57,478 nt of DNA from Faecousia sp. (lineage in GTDB: Bacteria; Bacillota; Clostridia; Oscillospirales; Oscillospiraceae), in assembly GCA_029257335.1 (NCBI GenBank), contig JARIBV010000121.1, positions 1 to 57,478 of the forward strand. Reading direction: 5' to 3'. Shown piece after piece: positions 43,872 through 52,743 of the stretch (within the stretch, counting starts at the first letter, position 1; the number at the start of each line of letters is the position of its first letter). The position numbers and the translations under genes were made by a program. The notes beneath the pieces were generated by a model, which searched no databases, was not told the origin of the DNA, and saw nothing but the letters and a program-made list of their open reading frames with translations.

Positions 43872-44939
43872 ATGGGAGGAGCTTCAAACATGAAAAGATA
43901 TGTACTGCCCGGAGTCGCAGTGGTTGCAATCATCCTGATTCTTCCCTGGGGACTTCCTCTGGCGCTGCCGTTTTTGCTGGGATTTGGAGTGGCCTGGGCG
44001 GGGCTGCCTCTGGCCAACGCCCTGATTCGCCGGTTTCATCTCTCCCCTAAGCTGGCAACGGCCTTATCCATTTTAGGTGTATACGGCTTTTTGCTGGTAC
44101 TGGCCTATGTGCTGACCAGGCTGGTGCTGGGCGGGCTGGATCATCTGGTGAACCTTCTGCCTGCACTGGTAGAGGAACTGGACGGACTGGCAGAGGGAAT
44201 GAAGGGATGGCTTTACGATCAGGTGGAAAAGGCGCCCAGCCGTCTGCACAAAAATTTGAAAGCAAGCATTGAGGAACTGTTTTCCGGCGGCTCTGCCCTG
44301 GCGGAGGGAGCTACCAGCAAAATTCTGGGTCTTGCCTCCCGGATTTTGCTTCAGCTTCCGGACACCTTTGTATTTTTGGGAACGGCAGTGGTGTCAAGCT
44401 TCCTGATTTCCAGCCGTCTTCCTTTTTTGGGGCAATGGCTGAGAAAAAAACTTCCCACAGCCTGGGCTCAGCGGGTGTTTCCGGTGCTGCAAAATTTGCG
44501 ATCCAATTTAGGTGGCTGGTTTAAAGCGCAATGCAAGCTCATCGGCATTACATTTTTGGTTCTTACCCCGGGATTTCTGATTCTGAGAGTAAAAAATGGG
44601 ATATTGGTGGCGCTGGCGGTTTCGTTTGTGGATGCTCTGCCGATGCTTGGCACCGGGACGGTGCTGGTGCCCTGGGGACTGGTGACACTGCTTCAGGGAG
44701 ATACCCCCCTGGGATTGGGGCTTTTGGCACTGTATGTTCTGACCTCTGTGATTCGCTCCTGTATGGAACCAAGACTCCTGGGACGGCAGCTGGGACTGAA
44801 TCCTCTGCTGACACTGATGGCAATGTATACGGGCTATAAGCTGTGGGGGATTTTAGGCATGATTGCGGCCCCGGTTCTGACTATTACCCTGCTGGAATTC
44901 TGGTCCATGACCAAAGGTTGCAATTTTCCCAAAGAATGA
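43872..44939 (+). CDS. AI-2E/YtvI-type transporter family membrane protein (355 aa)
   Basis: Seven to eight membrane segments with a large central soluble loop (residues 65-155) are the pattern of PF01594. Family signs are DALPMLGTGTVLVPW and MEPRLLGRQLGLNPLLTLMAMYTGYKLWG near the C-terminus. Clostridial members of this size include the sporulation protein YtvI; export of small molecules is proposed for others. Two starts are possible: 43872 (AGGAGGT at 4 nt) and 43890 (GGGAGGAGC at 8 nt). It is followed by a pseudouridine synthase gene 35 nt away. Confidence 0.82.
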   Translation: MGGASNMKRYVLPGVAVVAIILILPWGLPLALPFLLGFGVAWAGLPLANALIRRFHLSPKLATALSILGVYGFLLVLAYVLTRLVLGGLDHLVNLLPALVEELDGLAEGMKGWLYDQVEKAPSRLHKNLKASIEELFSGGSALAEGATSKILGLASRILLQLPDTFVFLGTAVVSSFLISSRLPFLGQWLRKKLPTAWAQRVFPVLQNLRSNLGGWFKAQCKLIGITFLVLTPGFLILRVKNGILVALAVSFVDALPMLGTGTVLVPWGLVTLLQGDTPLGLGLLALYVLTSVIRSCMEPRLLGRQLGLNPLLTLMAMYTGYKLWGILGMIAAPVLTITLLEFWSMTKGCNFPKE

Positions 44940-44974
44940 TATAATAGCGGAAAATCGGAAAAAGAGGGGATTTT

Positions 44975-45844
44975 GTGGAACTGGAGCATATTGCACAGCA
45001 TACGGGGCGACTTTCTGACTTTTTAAAGGGAGAAATGAGAATGTCCTCGGGGCTTATGAACCGGCTCAAGTGGAACGAAAAAATCCTGGTCAATGGAAAG
45101 CCGGAGCGAACCAACTATCAGGTTCAGGAGGGAGACCGGATCACCGTGGCGCTGGACGAGCCGACCCCGGAATATCCCGCCGAAGACATGCCCCTTTCCA
45201 TCCGCTATGAAGATGCCCACATTCTGGTGGTGGATAAACCGGCGGGGATGCTCATTCACCCCTCCCGGCACAGAAACACGGGAACTCTGGCCAATGGAAT
45301 CCTGGGGTACTATCAGAAAACCGGACAGGCCTGCGCCTTTCATCCTGTGACCCGTCTGGACCGGGATACTTTCGGGCTGGTACTTCTGGCAAAAAATTCT
45401 CATATCCACCGGCTTCTCAATGACATGCACGCAGAAGGAACGCTTCAGAAGATCTACCACGGGCTGGTATACGGCAGACCTAAGGACAGCTGTGGAGATA
45501 TTACGGCGCCCATCCTCCGGTGCCCCCTGCCCAGTCTGCTTCGTAAAGTAGACCCTGCGGGGCAGATCTGCCATACAAAATATAGAATTCTGGAGACCAG
45601 AGAAAATAGCAGCGTTCTGGCCCTGATGCCTATGACGGGAAGGACCCATCAGCTTCGTGTCCACTGTGCCTACATAGGCTGCCCCATACTGGGAGATCCC
45701 CAGTATGGAAGCCCGGAGAGCATGGAGCTGTCCAGATCCATGGGGCTGCCATATCAGCAGCTTTGCGCAAAGGAACTGATATTTTCCCATCCTGTTACGC
45801 AAAGCCCCATGCATCTGGTGTCCGGGTTAGAAGTCGCAGACTGA
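44975..45844 (+). CDS. RluA-family pseudouridine synthase (289 aa)
   Basis: An N-terminal S4 domain (MSSGLMNRLKWNEKILVNGK) precedes the catalytic domain, with HPVTRLDRDTFG holding the catalytic Asp near residue 129, KPAGMLIHPSRH and MTGRTHQLRVH. It converts uridine to pseudouridine in rRNA or tRNA; the site is not predictable. GTG start behind AAGAGGGG. A second member of the family is at the window end. Confidence 0.93.
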   Translation: MELEHIAQHTGRLSDFLKGEMRMSSGLMNRLKWNEKILVNGKPERTNYQVQEGDRITVALDEPTPEYPAEDMPLSIRYEDAHILVVDKPAGMLIHPSRHRNTGTLANGILGYYQKTGQACAFHPVTRLDRDTFGLVLLAKNSHIHRLLNDMHAEGTLQKIYHGLVYGRPKDSCGDITAPILRCPLPSLLRKVDPAGQICHTKYRILETRENSSVLALMPMTGRTHQLRVHCAYIGCPILGDPQYGSPESMELSRSMGLPYQQLCAKELIFSHPVTQSPMHLVSGLEVAD

Positions 45845-45864
45845 AACGGTAAACGACATACATC

Positions 45865-45911
45865 AAAATCAATCGGTGTCCATTCAGAGGATGACCGGTT
45901 GATTTTTATTT
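45865..45911 (+). terminator. terminator after the pseudouridine synthase gene
   Basis: AATCAATCGG (45867-45876) and CCGGTTGATT (45895-45904) form a stem with one wobble, flanked by AA and TTTATTT. The loop is long (18 nt). Confidence 0.7.
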
Positions 45912-46034
45912 CAGAGACGGCCTTGCAATGTAATTAGCATGGAAAAACAAATTTCCCTCCATAGGTTTACACATAATTTCAGGGGGCAGACTGATATAGT
46001 ATAAAAGATGATTATGTGTGAGGAGGGAATCAAA

Positions 46035-46493
46035 TTGAAACGATGGATCGGTTTATTTCTCACAGCAGCGGTGACGGGGACACTTCTGCATAGTCTGTAT
46101 GACTGGTTTCCCAATCCCCTGTTTGGAATCATTGCGCCGCTGAACGAAAGTGTATGGGAGCATTTGAAGCTTCTGTTTTGGCCATGGATTTTTAGTGCTT
46201 TCCTGTGGCGGCAGAAGCAACCGGGGTACTGGGCGGGGATCAGCATGAGCCTGATTGCCATGCCGCCGGTGCTTCTGGGAATCTTTTATACGCTGAAGGC
46301 CGGATTCGGAATAGAGGCGGTGTGGATCGACATTGCAAATTACTATGTTGTTCTGGCTTTTGGCACATGGTTTGCCCATCATGTCAGAAAGCTGGAAGAG
46401 AAAACCGGACTTCTGGTGATGCTGGCAGCGCTCTGGGGTGGGATTTTGCTGATTTTCTCAGCCTGTCCTCTGAACCTTCCGATTTTTTGGTAA
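46035..46493 (+). CDS. DUF6512-type integral membrane protein (152 aa)
   Basis: Four hydrophobic segments fill the protein. After the first comes HSLYDWFPNPLFGIIAPLNESVWEHLKLLFWPW; the NESVWEHLKLLFWP stretch is the conserved mark of a small uncharacterised Bacillota family. I favour a TTG start at 46035, 8 nt after GGAGGG; the ATG at 46008 lacks an RBS. Function unknown. It stands alone between two non-coding spacers. Confidence 0.72.
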   Translation: MKRWIGLFLTAAVTGTLLHSLYDWFPNPLFGIIAPLNESVWEHLKLLFWPWIFSAFLWRQKQPGYWAGISMSLIAMPPVLLGIFYTLKAGFGIEAVWIDIANYYVVLAFGTWFAHHVRKLEEKTGLLVMLAALWGGILLIFSACPLNLPIFW

Positions 46494-46647
46494 AAATCGT
46501 TCGACACAAACAGAATAAAAGGGGTGCCTTTTTGGGGAAAGAAACAGAAATTCTTCCTTTTTCTATGAGTCATACAGGATCTTGACGGATTTTTCTTCTG
46601 TTCAAATGGAATGAAATGTGATTCAATATAGGAAAAGGAGGCGGCCT

Positions 46648-46944
46648 ATGACACGGAGTATTTTGATGCATGAGCGTTTATTCAGAGATCCTGAGGGGCG
46701 ACCTTGCAGGATGCAGTACTTTTTGTTGGTGGACGAAGTAATTTTTGGGGAAAACACGCTGGATATTTATGGGGCGGAAATTCTTTCCTATCGGTCAGAG
46801 GATTTTATAGGAAAAAAGACGCTGCGGGGGATCACCCCCTTTGGTCCCCGGATCACTGCGCTGATCAACTGTATGGCCGACAGTCTTACCCCGCCGGAAC
46901 GAATGGAACGGATGGTAGAAGACCGTGTAAAACAGCTAAAATAG
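46648..46944 (+). CDS. small conserved protein of unknown function (98 aa)
   Basis: A soluble, acidic-basic mixed protein: [25 protein letters not shown] is followed by [18 protein letters not shown] and a basic C-terminal helix ([16 protein letters not shown]). It resembles small clostridial proteins such as DUF6514, but I cannot confirm the family. The start has a strong AGGAGG 7 nt upstream. It lies before the nrdR promoter. Confidence 0.6.
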   Translation: MTRSILMHERLFRDPEGRPCRMQYFLLVDEVIFGENTLDIYGAEILSYRSEDFIGKKTLRGITPFGPRITALINCMADSLTPPERMERMVEDRVKQLK

Positions 46945-46964
46945 CGGATATTTGGGTAAACTAC

Positions 46965-46993
46965 TGGACATTGCGCCTTTCTTTTGCTATAAT
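46965..46993 (+). promoter_or_regulatory. promoter of nrdR
   Basis: TGGACA (46965-46970) and TATAAT (46988-46993) are 17 bp apart, with TGC before the -10 (extended -10). No clear NrdR box overlaps it. Confidence 0.7.
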
Positions 46994-47023
46994 GGGAGAA
47001 AGTATCGAAAGGAGCGAAATCCT

Positions 47024-47479
47024 ATGAAGTGTCCGTACTGTGGCGATCAGGAGAGTAAGGTAGTGGATTCCCGCCATTCCGATGATGGACTGAGTATCCG
47101 CCGCCGAAGAGAATGTCTGGCATGCCAGAAGCGGTTTACTACCTATGAGACGGTGGAAAGTCTTCCAATCATTGTGGTCAAAAAGGATGGTTCCCGCCAG
47201 GCATTTAACCGGAACAAGGTCCTCAATGGAATGGTGCGGGCTTGTGAGAAGCGCCCTGTCACCCTGGCTTCTTTGGAGCACGCTGCCATGGAGATCGAGC
47301 AGACCATCCAGAATTCTCTGGAACGGGAGGTGCGGTCTGACCACATCGGAGAGTTGGTCATGGAGCGCCTGAAAAAGCTGGATGAGGTTTCCTATGTTCG
47401 CTTCGCCTCTGTGTATCGGCAATTCAAGGATGTACACAGCTTCATGGATGAGCTGAATAAATTCCTGAAAGAAAAATAA
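47024..47479 (+). CDS. nrdR: transcriptional repressor NrdR (151 aa)
   Basis: A zinc ribbon ([34 protein letters not shown]; four Cys at CPYC and CLAC) is followed by an ATP-cone domain ([20 protein letters not shown]). It senses ATP/dATP and represses ribonucleotide reductase genes, which are not in this window. RBS GAAAGGAGC. The length is standard. Confidence 0.97.
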   Translation: MKCPYCGDQESKVVDSRHSDDGLSIRRRRECLACQKRFTTYETVESLPIIVVKKDGSRQAFNRNKVLNGMVRACEKRPVTLASLEHAAMEIEQTIQNSLEREVRSDHIGELVMERLKKLDEVSYVRFASVYRQFKDVHSFMDELNKFLKEK

Positions 47480-47491
47480 AGGGGTGTCCCC

Positions 47492-48031
47492 ATGATTCTA
47501 AAATTGATGTATCTTTTGCTGCTGGCGGTGCCTGTCTGTGCGGTGGTTTTGGGCTTTATGTGCTGGCGCTGCCCCCCAAAAGGGCCTACCTGGGCCTATG
47601 GCTATCGCTCCCGCCGGGCCAGAGCCAGCACGGAAAGCTGGCTGTTTGCCCAGAACCTGGCAGGTCAGATCTGGTATTTCCTGGGTCTTGTCATGCTGGT
47701 GGGTTCCTTTGCGGTAATGACAAAGCTGGATATGGAACAGATCGAGGGAGCTTTTTACAAAGCTTCTGTTGTGGTGATTGTGCAGCTTGTGCTGGTCTGT
47801 CTGTGCCAGCTTCCCACGGAATATCTGCTTTTGCAGCGCTTCGACCGCTTTGGCCGGGACCGGGAGGCAGCAGAGGAAGCGTCTGAGATGCAGGAGATGG
47901 AATATGAGCAAACTGCTCCCATGGAACTTCCTTATGAACAGGAAGCGGACCCAGAGGCGTTTGATTTCCATTTTGATCTGTGTGACGATTCTGAGGCTGC
48001 GGAACCGGAGGAGTCTCAAGACAATTTTTAA
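47492..48031 (+). CDS. SdpI-family membrane protein with acidic tail (179 aa)
   Basis: Three membrane segments (about residues 3-23, 60-78 and 88-110) and the motif YGYRSRRARASTESWLFAQNLAG, the SdpI pattern. The C-terminal 55 residues are strongly acidic (EAAEEASEMQEMEYE and on) with no known domain. B. subtilis SdpI gives immunity to a killing factor, but most clostridial homologues are of unknown role. It is 12 nt after nrdR and likely co-transcribed. Confidence 0.75.
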   Translation: MILKLMYLLLLAVPVCAVVLGFMCWRCPPKGPTWAYGYRSRRARASTESWLFAQNLAGQIWYFLGLVMLVGSFAVMTKLDMEQIEGAFYKASVVVIVQLVLVCLCQLPTEYLLLQRFDRFGRDREAAEEASEMQEMEYEQTAPMELPYEQEADPEAFDFHFDLCDDSEAAEPEESQDNF

Positions 48032-48038
48032 TTCCCTG

Positions 48039-48070
48039 TTCCCCAGGGCCGGGCCCTGGGGAATTTTGAT
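48039..48070 (+). terminator. terminator of the nrdR unit
   Basis: TTCCCCAGGGCC (48039-48050) and GGGCCCTGGGGAA (48051-48063) make a nearly perfect palindrome followed by TTTTGAT. Confidence 0.75.
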
Positions 48071-48122
48071 ATTACAGTATTAAGATAATTCGATACAAAA
48101 AACTAAAAAAGGAGAGACATCA

Positions 48123-49205
48123 ATGAAACAGAAGAAAATGATTGCGATCCTGCTGTCGATGCTTCTTTTAACCGGATGTGGCAGCAAGGCGCCGGCACAG
48201 GAGACCACTGCACCTACGGCAACGGAAAATACCCGGGAAACGGAAGTTGTGACACTGCCCTCTGAGGTGGTGGAGCCTACCCACACAGGAAGCGAAAAGC
48301 TTTACCAGCACCCTCTTACCGGAGAGGCACTCAGTGCCCCTTATGCAGGAGGACGGCCCTATGCGGTTATGGTCAATAACTATATTGCGGCCCTTCCCCA
48401 GTGCGGCATTGGTCAGGCAGATGTGATCTATGAGATCCTGGCAGAGGGCGGCATTACCCGGATGATGGCCATTTACACCTCCTTAAAGGATGAGACGCCT
48501 CTGGGCTCCATCCGTTCCCTGCGGCCCTATTATCTCAGCGTTGCCCGATCCTATGATGCCATTGTGGTGCATGCCGGCGGAAGCGCCCAGGCAGAGGAAG
48601 ATCTGCGGCAGGCACAGTGGGAGCATATCGACGGCATCCGTGATTCCGGCGACCACTATTACCGGATAGAGGATCGGATTGAAAACGCCGGATATGAACA
48701 CAGCCTTTTCATTGACGCAGAAAAAATGAAGGACTATGCCAAGGAGGAAGGCTTCCGTCTTACCTGGGAAAATGCAGGTCCATATTTTAATTTCTCCGAT
48801 GTGCCCATGACCGATGGAGAAAGCGCAAAGGAAGTCACCGTCCATTTCAGCCAGAAAAGCACATCCTTCTCTTACAACGAGGAAGAAGGCCGGTATTACG
48901 CCGAGGAATACGATGAGCCGTGGGTAGACGGCAATACGGACAAGCAGCAAACCTTTGAGAATGTGCTGGTTCTGCGGGCAGAGATCCGCACCGTGGATAA
49001 TGAAGGTCACCTGGAAGTGACGCTGGTAGGCAGCGGAGAGGGCCAGCTGATCCGGAACGGCAAGTGTGTTCCCATTACCTGGTCCCGGGGGGCGGAAGAT
49101 GCTCCCTTCCTCTATACCCTTGCAGATGGCAGCGCGGCTTCCTTTGCTCCCGGCCGCACCTATGTGGCAGTTATTCACACAGACAGCAATTTGGAGCTTC
49201 AATAA
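48123..49205 (+). CDS. DUF3048-domain lipoprotein, YerB-like (360 aa)
   Basis: A lipoprotein signal ends in LLTGC (C19), then a Thr-rich linker. The DUF3048 domain follows (RPYAVMVNNYIAALPQCGIGQADVIYE, then GSIRSLRPYYLSVARSYDAIVVHAGGS), and the second half (FENVLVLRAEIRTVDNEGHLEVTLVGSGEG) is the C-terminal DUF3048 part. It is exported and membrane-anchored; the function is unknown. The RBS is AAGGAGAG. It is closed by a strong hairpin. Confidence 0.9.
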   Translation: MKQKKMIAILLSMLLLTGCGSKAPAQETTAPTATENTRETEVVTLPSEVVEPTHTGSEKLYQHPLTGEALSAPYAGGRPYAVMVNNYIAALPQCGIGQADVIYEILAEGGITRMMAIYTSLKDETPLGSIRSLRPYYLSVARSYDAIVVHAGGSAQAEEDLRQAQWEHIDGIRDSGDHYYRIEDRIENAGYEHSLFIDAEKMKDYAKEEGFRLTWENAGPYFNFSDVPMTDGESAKEVTVHFSQKSTSFSYNEEEGRYYAEEYDEPWVDGNTDKQQTFENVLVLRAEIRTVDNEGHLEVTLVGSGEGQLIRNGKCVPITWSRGAEDAPFLYTLADGSAASFAPGRTYVAVIHTDSNLELQ

Positions 49206-49214
49206 GAAACCTGA

Positions 49215-49256
49215 CAGGGCCGTTTTACCACCCGGTAAAACGGCCCTGCTGTTTGT
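49215..49256 (+). terminator. terminator of the DUF3048 gene
   Basis: CAGGGCCGTTTTACC (49215-49229) and GGTAAAACGGCCCTG (49234-49248) form a 15-bp perfect stem with a 4-nt loop, followed by CTGTTTGT. The 200 bp between here and the rpmH promoter hold no gene I can support. Confidence 0.82.
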
Positions 49257-49457
49257 CAGCAGTGGCGCTTTATGAGGAATTATCGCCGGAACGATGGGAC
49301 GCAGACCGGAAAAATATGCCTGAAATGATTGGAGATGCACAGGTACAGCATCGGATTGCGGAGGAAAATATTCCGGACCTTCTGGGAAAATCAGGGCCGG
49401 AAAGACCCAAGTGCAGGGGTTGGGAACAGAAAATAGTAGGAATTTATGAAAAAAGTG

Positions 49458-49486
49458 TTGACCAACGCCAATTTATCGGATATAAT
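49458..49486 (+). promoter_or_regulatory. promoter of the rpmH-rnpA-yidD-yidC-jag operon
   Basis: TTGACC (49458-49463) and a perfect TATAAT (49481-49486) are 17 bp apart, about 100 bp before rpmH. Confidence 0.78.
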
Positions 49487-49584
49487 ATTCACCGCATGAC
49501 CTGATTTTTCAGGCCAGATTTATTCGACTCGCTGCGGCCGGAAACGGCTGTTGAGCATCATTCTTGACAGGAGGTGTTATCCCA

Positions 49585-49719
49585 ATGAAGCGTACCTATC
49601 AGCCCAGAAAGCGCCACAGAGCCACCGTGCATGGCTTCCGCCAGAGAATGGCTACCACCAATGGCCGCAAGGTTCTTTCTCGTCGTCGCGCCAAAGGCCG
49701 CAAGGTTCTGTCTGCTTGA
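49585..49719 (+). CDS. rpmH: 50S ribosomal protein L34 (44 aa)
   Basis: The translation [20 protein letters not shown] onward, ending in GRKVLSA, is canonical L34, highly basic and of standard length. RBS CAGGAGGTG. In the opposite-order arrangement common in Bacillota this gene faces away from dnaA; here it starts a five-gene cluster far from dnaA. Confidence 0.98.
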   Translation: MKRTYQPRKRHRATVHGFRQRMATTNGRKVLSRRRAKGRKVLSA

Positions 49720-49900
49720 TCTTTGTGCGCCCGAGAATGCGGAATAACGCTGTCCAATGATGAGACTGTTGCGGGGGTGAATGGGAGAAGATTCTGTTCG
49801 CCCCCTCGTCTTTCTCATAATGCCCGTCACCTCCCGGCCTCACCAGTGTGTTGTCCGGGATTTTTCGGCAGCATCGTCTTTTATCCCGGAGGGAATCCAC

Positions 49901-50248
49901 ATGGAATATTCCAAGTCCTTAAAATTAAACCACATATTTCAGAGACTGTACCGCAGCGGAAATCAGGCCGCCAATAAAGACCTGGTGCTCTACTGCCGGA
50001 AGAATCGCACCAAAGAAAATCGGGTGGGAATCACGGTAAGCAAAAAGCTGGGAAAGGCTGTGACCCGCAATCGGGTCCGCCGCCGCCTAAAGGAGGTCTA
50101 TCGCCTCCATGAGGACCGATTCCTCCCGGGTTACGACATTGTGGTGGTGGCTCGCAGCCGGGCCGTGGATGCACCCTTCCAGCAGCTGGTGAAGTCCTAT
50201 CTGTCCTTAGGGGCCAAGCTGGGACTTTTGCGGGAGGAAGAGCAGTGA
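49901..50248 (+). CDS. rnpA: ribonuclease P protein component (115 aa)
   Basis: The RNA-binding core is [28 protein letters not shown], the conserved RnpA RNR motif. It cooperates with RNase P RNA in tRNA 5' maturation. The ATG at 49901 ([20 protein letters not shown]) follows CGGAGGGAA; the earlier ATG at 49781 would add 40 residues unlike the family. The 180-nt spacer after rpmH has no gene. Its stop overlaps yidD by 4 bp (GTGA). Confidence 0.96.
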   Translation: MEYSKSLKLNHIFQRLYRSGNQAANKDLVLYCRKNRTKENRVGITVSKKLGKAVTRNRVRRRLKEVYRLHEDRFLPGYDIVVVARSRAVDAPFQQLVKSYLSLGAKLGLLREEEQ

Positions 50249-50457
50249 AAGCTCTGCTTTTGGCGGCAATCCGCTTCTATCAGAACCACATTTCCCCAGC
50301 ATTTCCACCCAGATGCCGATTTACCCCCACCTGCTCTCAGTATGCGGTGGAGGCCATTAGCAAATACGGCGCCGGGAAAGGAGGCCTCCTGGCCCTGCGG
50401 CGTATTTTACGATGTCACCCATTTTACAAGGGCGACTATTACGACCCCGTCCCATAA
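50245..50457 (+). CDS. yidD: membrane protein insertion efficiency factor YidD (70 aa)
   Basis: The YidD signature [29 protein letters not shown] is followed by [13 protein letters not shown]. It helps YidC insert membrane proteins. The GTG start overlaps the rnpA stop. Length is typical. Confidence 0.96.
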   Translation: MKALLLAAIRFYQNHISPAFPPRCRFTPTCSQYAVEAISKYGAGKGGLLALRRILRCHPFYKGDYYDPVP

Positions 50458-50471
50458 TTTGGAGGATTTAA

Positions 50472-51677
50472 ATGTCGGAATTTATTCGTATCCCATTTGG
50501 TTATCTGCTGGACTTCCTGTACCAGTTCACCTCTAACTACGGCCTGGCTCTGATTTTGTTCTCTCTGCTGGTAAAGCTGATTTTGCTTCCCTTCAGCGCC
50601 AAGAGCAAAAAGAGCATGATGCAGATGAGCCGAATGGCTCCCCTCACCCAGGCCATTCAGCAGAAATATCCCAACGATCCCCAGAAAGCCAATATAGAGA
50701 TCAGCAAAATTTACAAAGAGGAAGGCGTCAGCATGTTTGGCGGCTGCTTGTGGAGCCTGCTGCCTCTGTTTATCATCTTCCCCCTTTTCTATGTCATTCG
50801 TGAGCCACTGGTCTATGTGCTGCACTACAGCAAGGAGCAGGCAGCGCAGATGGTGACTCTGGTCAAGGGCATGTCTCCGGAAATTTTCGGCGGCAACTCC
50901 TATTATGACCAGGTTGCTTTGGCACCCCACCTCCATGAGTTCGCAGAGCAAATCAAGGCAGCCATGCCGGAGCTGGCCGATAAGTCCATCCACAGCCTGA
51001 ATTTCCAGTTCTTGGGTGTGAACCTGGGCCAGATCCCTGACTTTAAGTTCTGGGCCTGGGAGGCCTTCTCCTGGAACAAGCTGGGCGGCCTTCTCCTGCC
51101 CATTCTGTCTGCCGGCAGCCAGGTCCTGACCATGGTGGTGAGCCAGAAGCTGAACAACTCCGTTACCACAGACAAAGACGGCAACCTGGACAACGAGGCT
51201 GCCAAGAATGCCAATAAGACTGCAAACACCATGATGTGGATCATGCCTCTGATTTCCCTGTGGATCGGCTTTACCTATCCCTGTTCCCTGTCACTGTACT
51301 GGATGAGCCAGGGTATCTTTGGTATGGCACAGGATGCAATCCTCACCAAGAAGTATCGGAAGCTGTACGATGCTGAGGATAACATCAAGCGGCGTATTGC
51401 TGCGGAAAAGGCCGCACTGGAAGCAGAGCGGGAGCGTCAGCGTGCAAAGCGCCGGGAGGAAAACCCCAATGGTATTGTAGAAAATACCAGCAAGAAAAAG
51501 CTGCAAAGACAGCAGCAGATTCTGAAAGAGCATGAAATCGCCGAAAACAGAAAGGCAAATGCGCCTGAAAAAGAGGATGATTCCCTGTCCGGCATCCCTG
51601 AGCGTCCCTACTGTAAGGGCCGAGCTTATGTGGCTGACCGATATAAGAGAAGCACCTCCGACGATATCGAGGAGTAA
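50472..51677 (+). CDS. yidC: membrane protein insertase YidC/Oxa1 (401 aa)
   Basis: Five membrane segments with the Oxa1 core: NYGLALILFSLLVKLILLPF at residues 22-41, then SKKSMMQMSRMAPLTQAIQQKY, and the last spans around residue 230-290. A long loop (residues 115-210) between spans and a highly charged Lys/Arg C-terminal tail are somewhat larger than in short Gram-positive YidC proteins. No lipoprotein signal is visible, unlike the SpoIIIJ type. RBS GGAGG. It is 14 nt after yidD. Confidence 0.95.
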   Translation: MSEFIRIPFGYLLDFLYQFTSNYGLALILFSLLVKLILLPFSAKSKKSMMQMSRMAPLTQAIQQKYPNDPQKANIEISKIYKEEGVSMFGGCLWSLLPLFIIFPLFYVIREPLVYVLHYSKEQAAQMVTLVKGMSPEIFGGNSYYDQVALAPHLHEFAEQIKAAMPELADKSIHSLNFQFLGVNLGQIPDFKFWAWEAFSWNKLGGLLLPILSAGSQVLTMVVSQKLNNSVTTDKDGNLDNEAAKNANKTANTMMWIMPLISLWIGFTYPCSLSLYWMSQGIFGMAQDAILTKKYRKLYDAEDNIKRRIAAEKAALEAERERQRAKRREENPNGIVENTSKKKLQRQQQILKEHEIAENRKANAPEKEDDSLSGIPERPYCKGRAYVADRYKRSTSDDIEE

Positions 51678-51680
51678 GCT

Positions 51681-52586
51681 ATGGAAAAGAAGTTTATTGC
51701 AACTGGCAAGGATTTTGACTCTGCAGTTCAGGCCGCCCTCAAGGAGCTGGATCTGGACCTGGAGAGCGTTTCTGTTCAGATTTTGGAACGAGCCAAGAGC
51801 GGTGTCTTTGGATTTGGTGCACGGCCCTGCAAGGTCGAGGTGACCTATGAGGTACCGGATCCCGCCCCTGCTGCGGCGTTGTCTTCTGCTTCGCGCAGCA
51901 AGGCCAAGAAAGCACCGGAGGCGCCCAAGCCCAAGGAGGCCCCCGCAAAGGAAGTGCCTGCGGAAATGCCCAAGCAGGCACCTGTGCAGGAGCGCCGCCC
52001 CGAGCGTGCCCCCCATGTCCGCAATGAGGAGCGCAAGGCTGCCCCCCGTCAGGAGGAAAAGCCCAGAATGCCCGTGGAAGCCAAAGAGCCTGAGGCAGTA
52101 AAAGAGCCTAAGGTCTACGCCCCTGCCGCAGCAGGCAGTGTGGAAGAGCAGATCGAGACCTTCCTCAAAGGCCTTCTGGAGCATATGGGCTCCAAGGCTG
52201 TCCCCCATGCCCGGAAGGGTGAGGAGGAAACTTATCAGGTAGAGCTGGTGGGCGAGGATCTGGGAATGCTCATCGGCCGCCGGGGTGAGACTCTGGATGC
52301 CATCCAGCACCTGTCCAACTATGCGGTAAACCGGAACCGGGATACCCGGGTACGCATCAGCGTAGATGCCGAAGACTACCGGGTGAAGCGTGAAGAGTCC
52401 CTGCGCCGCTATGCCCGAAAGAAGGCACAGCAGGTCCTCAAGGCCCATCGCCGCACCACACTGGAGCCGATGAACGCCTATGAGCGCCATGTGATCCATG
52501 CCTCCCTGCAGGAGATGGAGAACATCACCACCCACTCCACCGGCACCGAGCCCAACCGCCGTGTCATCATCGAGTATGTGCGATAA
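51681..52586 (+). CDS. khpB: RNA-binding protein Jag/KhpB (301 aa)
   Basis: Jag_N domain at residues 1-50 (MEKKFIATGKDFDSAVQAAL), an Ala/Pro/Glu/Lys-rich disordered linker at 55-150, then a KH domain (GEDLGMLIGRRGETLDAIQHL) and a C-terminal R3H domain (LEPMNAYERHVIHASLQEM). It binds RNA and acts with KhpA on cell division and wall synthesis. It is 3 nt after yidC. The linker is long for the family. Confidence 0.95.
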   Translation: MEKKFIATGKDFDSAVQAALKELDLDLESVSVQILERAKSGVFGFGARPCKVEVTYEVPDPAPAAALSSASRSKAKKAPEAPKPKEAPAKEVPAEMPKQAPVQERRPERAPHVRNEERKAAPRQEEKPRMPVEAKEPEAVKEPKVYAPAAAGSVEEQIETFLKGLLEHMGSKAVPHARKGEEETYQVELVGEDLGMLIGRRGETLDAIQHLSNYAVNRNRDTRVRISVDAEDYRVKREESLRRYARKKAQQVLKAHRRTTLEPMNAYERHVIHASLQEMENITTHSTGTEPNRRVIIEYVR

Positions 52587-52597
52587 GAACTGATTAT

Positions 52598-52637
52598 GAG
52601 GCTGTTTTACCCACGGGTAGGACAGCCTCTTTTTTAT
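52598..52637 (+). terminator. terminator of the rpmH-jag operon
   Basis: GAGGCTGTTTTACCC (52598-52612) and GGGTAGGACAGCCTC (52615-52629) form a stem with two wobble pairs and a T7 tail. Confidence 0.88.
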
Positions 52638-52655
52638 CCTTCCCAGGATTCTAAC

Positions 52656-52725
52656 CAGTCTGCACACAGAAAATCGATTCCGATACCCATCGGAAGGGCC
52701 AAGGACTGAAATTCTGCATAGACTG
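52656..52725 (+). other. structured leader before the aspartokinase gene
   Basis: CAGTC (52656-52660) can pair with GACTG (52721-52725), CAGAA (52667-52671) with TTCTG (52712-52716), and TCCGAT with ATCGGA (52679-52694) in an inner hairpin, giving a nested fold that ends 18 nt before the start. I cannot assign a known riboswitch class; lysine-riboswitch and T-box cores are not visible. Confidence 0.4.
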
Positions 52726-52743
52726 CCATATGGAGGTGAAATT

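Noticed and set aside
49064..49504. Possible gene of 146 codons between the DUF3048 gene and rpmH
   Set aside because: It overlaps the end of the DUF3048 gene in another frame, crosses the terminator and the rpmH promoter, and resembles no protein family.
52640..52743. Lysine riboswitch or T-box before the aspartokinase gene
   Set aside because: The spacer is about 105 nt, too short for a lysine riboswitch, and neither the conserved lysine-riboswitch core nor the T-box AGGGTGGNACCGCG element is present.
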